Below, in pieces: positions 63,166 through 64,000 of a stretch of DNA of 64,000 nt; the stretch's first letter is position 1; each line of letters begins with the position of its first letter. Source of the stretch: Bacteroidales bacterium (GTDB lineage Bacteria; Bacteroidota; Bacteroidia; Bacteroidales; CG2-30-32-10); contig DAOQAK010000004.1 in the NCBI GenBank assembly GCA_035353855.1, positions 51,634 through 115,633 on the forward strand, read 5' to 3'. The notes below the pieces were generated by a model that worked only from the letters and a program-made list of their open reading frames with translations, ran no database searches and had not been told where the DNA came from. A program made the translations under genes and the position numbers.

Positions 63166-63858
63166 ATGAAAAATATATCATACAAAAATATCGGGCTCAA
63201 AGGTTACCAGGAAGCATGGGATTTCCAGAAAGAATTACACGAAAAAGTTCTAAATTCAAGAGCATCTGAAAATGACTCAATAAATAAAAATAATTCTATT
63301 AATTTCCTGGTTTTATGCGAACATCCACATGTTTACACTTTAGGAAAAAGCGGCTCAATAAATAATCTACTCGTCAATAATGAATTCCTGAAAGAAAAAG
63401 GCGCTACATTTTTCAATACCGACCGCGGCGGAGATATCACGTACCATGGTCCCGGACAAATTGTAGGTTACCCCATAATTGATTTGAATTATTTTGGAAT
63501 TGGCGTAAAAGAATACGTTCATAAAATTGAAGAATCAATCATTCTCACATTAAAAGAATACAAGATCAGTACCGAAAGACTTGAAGGTGCAACAGGCGTG
63601 TGGATTGATTCGCAAACAAAGAAGGCACGCAAGATTTGCGCCATTGGTGTGAAAGTAAGCCGTGGTATTACCATGCACGGATTTGCATTAAACGTAAACA
63701 CCGACCTCTCGTTTTTTAACTTAATCAATCCCTGCGGTTTTACTGATAAAACAGTAACATCGATGGAAAAAGAATTTTGCAGAAAAATAGATTTTGAGGA
63801 AGTAAAACAACATTATATTAAAAACTTCGCAAAAGTTTTTGATGTAAAGGTCAACTAA
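63166..63858 (+). CDS. lipB: Octanoyltransferase
   Basis: 230 residues. CEHPHVYTLGKSG, RGGDITYHGPGQIVGYPI and KICAIGVKVSRGITMHGFALNVN identify LipB. Catalytic K156 and C190 (in NPCG) are spaced by 34 residues, as in the characterised Mycobacterium enzyme (K142/C176). Transfers octanoyl from acyl carrier protein to lipoyl domains; lipA is not in the window. Confidence 0.95.
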   Translation: MKNISYKNIGLKGYQEAWDFQKELHEKVLNSRASENDSINKNNSINFLVLCEHPHVYTLGKSGSINNLLVNNEFLKEKGATFFNTDRGGDITYHGPGQIVGYPIIDLNYFGIGVKEYVHKIEESIILTLKEYKISTERLEGATGVWIDSQTKKARKICAIGVKVSRGITMHGFALNVNTDLSFFNLINPCGFTDKTVTSMEKEFCRKIDFEEVKQHYIKNFAKVFDVKVN

Positions 63859-63917
63859 ATAACAAACTTGTACAGTTAGTTTAAAATTTTTACTTTAGCA
63901 TATAGTAAGTTACTATA

Positions 63918-64000
63918 CTATTTCTTTTTCTAAATTAAAATTCCCTTTTATCAATAGTTCGTTAATTTTTTTATACGTTTTAACAAGCAATTTTACCAAG
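63918..64000 (-). CDS. 3' end of an unidentified minus-strand gene
   Basis: An open minus-strand frame enters at the window edge and ends at TAG (63918-63920). The last 27 codons translate as KLLVKTYKKINELLIKG and then NFNLEKEIV, helix-like and charged. Too short to assign; it could be the tail of a small regulator. Confidence 0.45.

Noticed and set aside
1..64000. tRNA/rRNA genes and CRISPR arrays
   Set aside because: No cloverleaf with a T-arm consensus, rRNA-like segment or regularly spaced repeat was found by eye in the intergenic regions.

Overview
The window looks like a low-GC, free-living member of the Bacteroidota, probably of a Bacteroidales-like lineage. The evidence is: type IX secretion (T9SS) type A and type B C-terminal sorting domains, a GldB gliding lipoprotein, PorT-family and TonB-dependent outer-membrane proteins, DUF5689 lipoproteins, a pyrophosphate-type phosphofructokinase, near absence of Shine-Dalgarno sequences, and repeated TAnnTTTG -7 promoter boxes. 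Most of the window is ordinary chromosome carrying housekeeping genes. No tRNA, rRNA or CRISPR array was seen.

Layout. 1-9.2 kb is a surface and secretion region. It holds the 3' end of a T9SS-exported protein with an OB-fold, a truncated and frameshifted RHS gene followed by a secreted TPR protein, a secreted endonuclease/exonuclease/phosphatase, and a divergent three-gene unit (TonB-dependent receptor plus two paralogous DUF5689 lipoproteins). 9.2-12.6 kb is mfd. 12.7-14.5 kb is a compact three-gene cassette encoding a STAS-like/GHKL ATPase protein, a DUF4325 STAS-like protein and a PIN-domain protein; it is the best candidate in the window for an uncharacterised system. 14.6-23.1 kb has PPi-phosphofructokinase, a hydroxyacid dehydrogenase, a lipid kinase, a DUF2723 membrane protein, an SPFH protein with a tiny ribbon-helix-helix partner, an NRAMP transporter and rsmA. 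23.2-24.2 kb is a secreted repeat protein.

24.5-28.8 kb is an accessory region. A complete IS5-family element sits directly in front of a small double-glycine bacteriocin-like precursor gene. This is followed by a terminator, an ABC ATPase/permease pair, a truncated IS3-family element, and the 3' stump of a bacteriocin-exporter-type ABC transporter. I read this as a decayed peptide-bacteriocin locus whose exporter was destroyed by IS activity.

28.8-34.8 kb is conserved: a TPR protein, serS, rplU-rpmA, prs and rplY. A degenerate copy of the 5' end of glnA lies at about 34.93-35.06 kb, and 35.3-37.9 kb carries three consecutive secreted proteins, one with a SprB repeat and T9SS tail and one with a transglutaminase-like triad. 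The true glnA follows at 38.05 kb.

39.5-64 kb contains a KtrA-like protein, DedA, Hsp20, an NlpC/P60 lipoprotein, a PLD-family enzyme, a SIMPL protein, a yicC-gmk-(secreted protein)-nadD operon, a two-domain universal stress protein, a SPOR protein, class II aldolase, a T9SS type B adhesin-like protein, gldB, a PorT-like barrel, nadE, a PepSY-like protein, purA-fur, a bifunctional (p)ppGpp enzyme, lysS and lipB. A small nested inverted-repeat element lies at about 49.15-49.27 kb.
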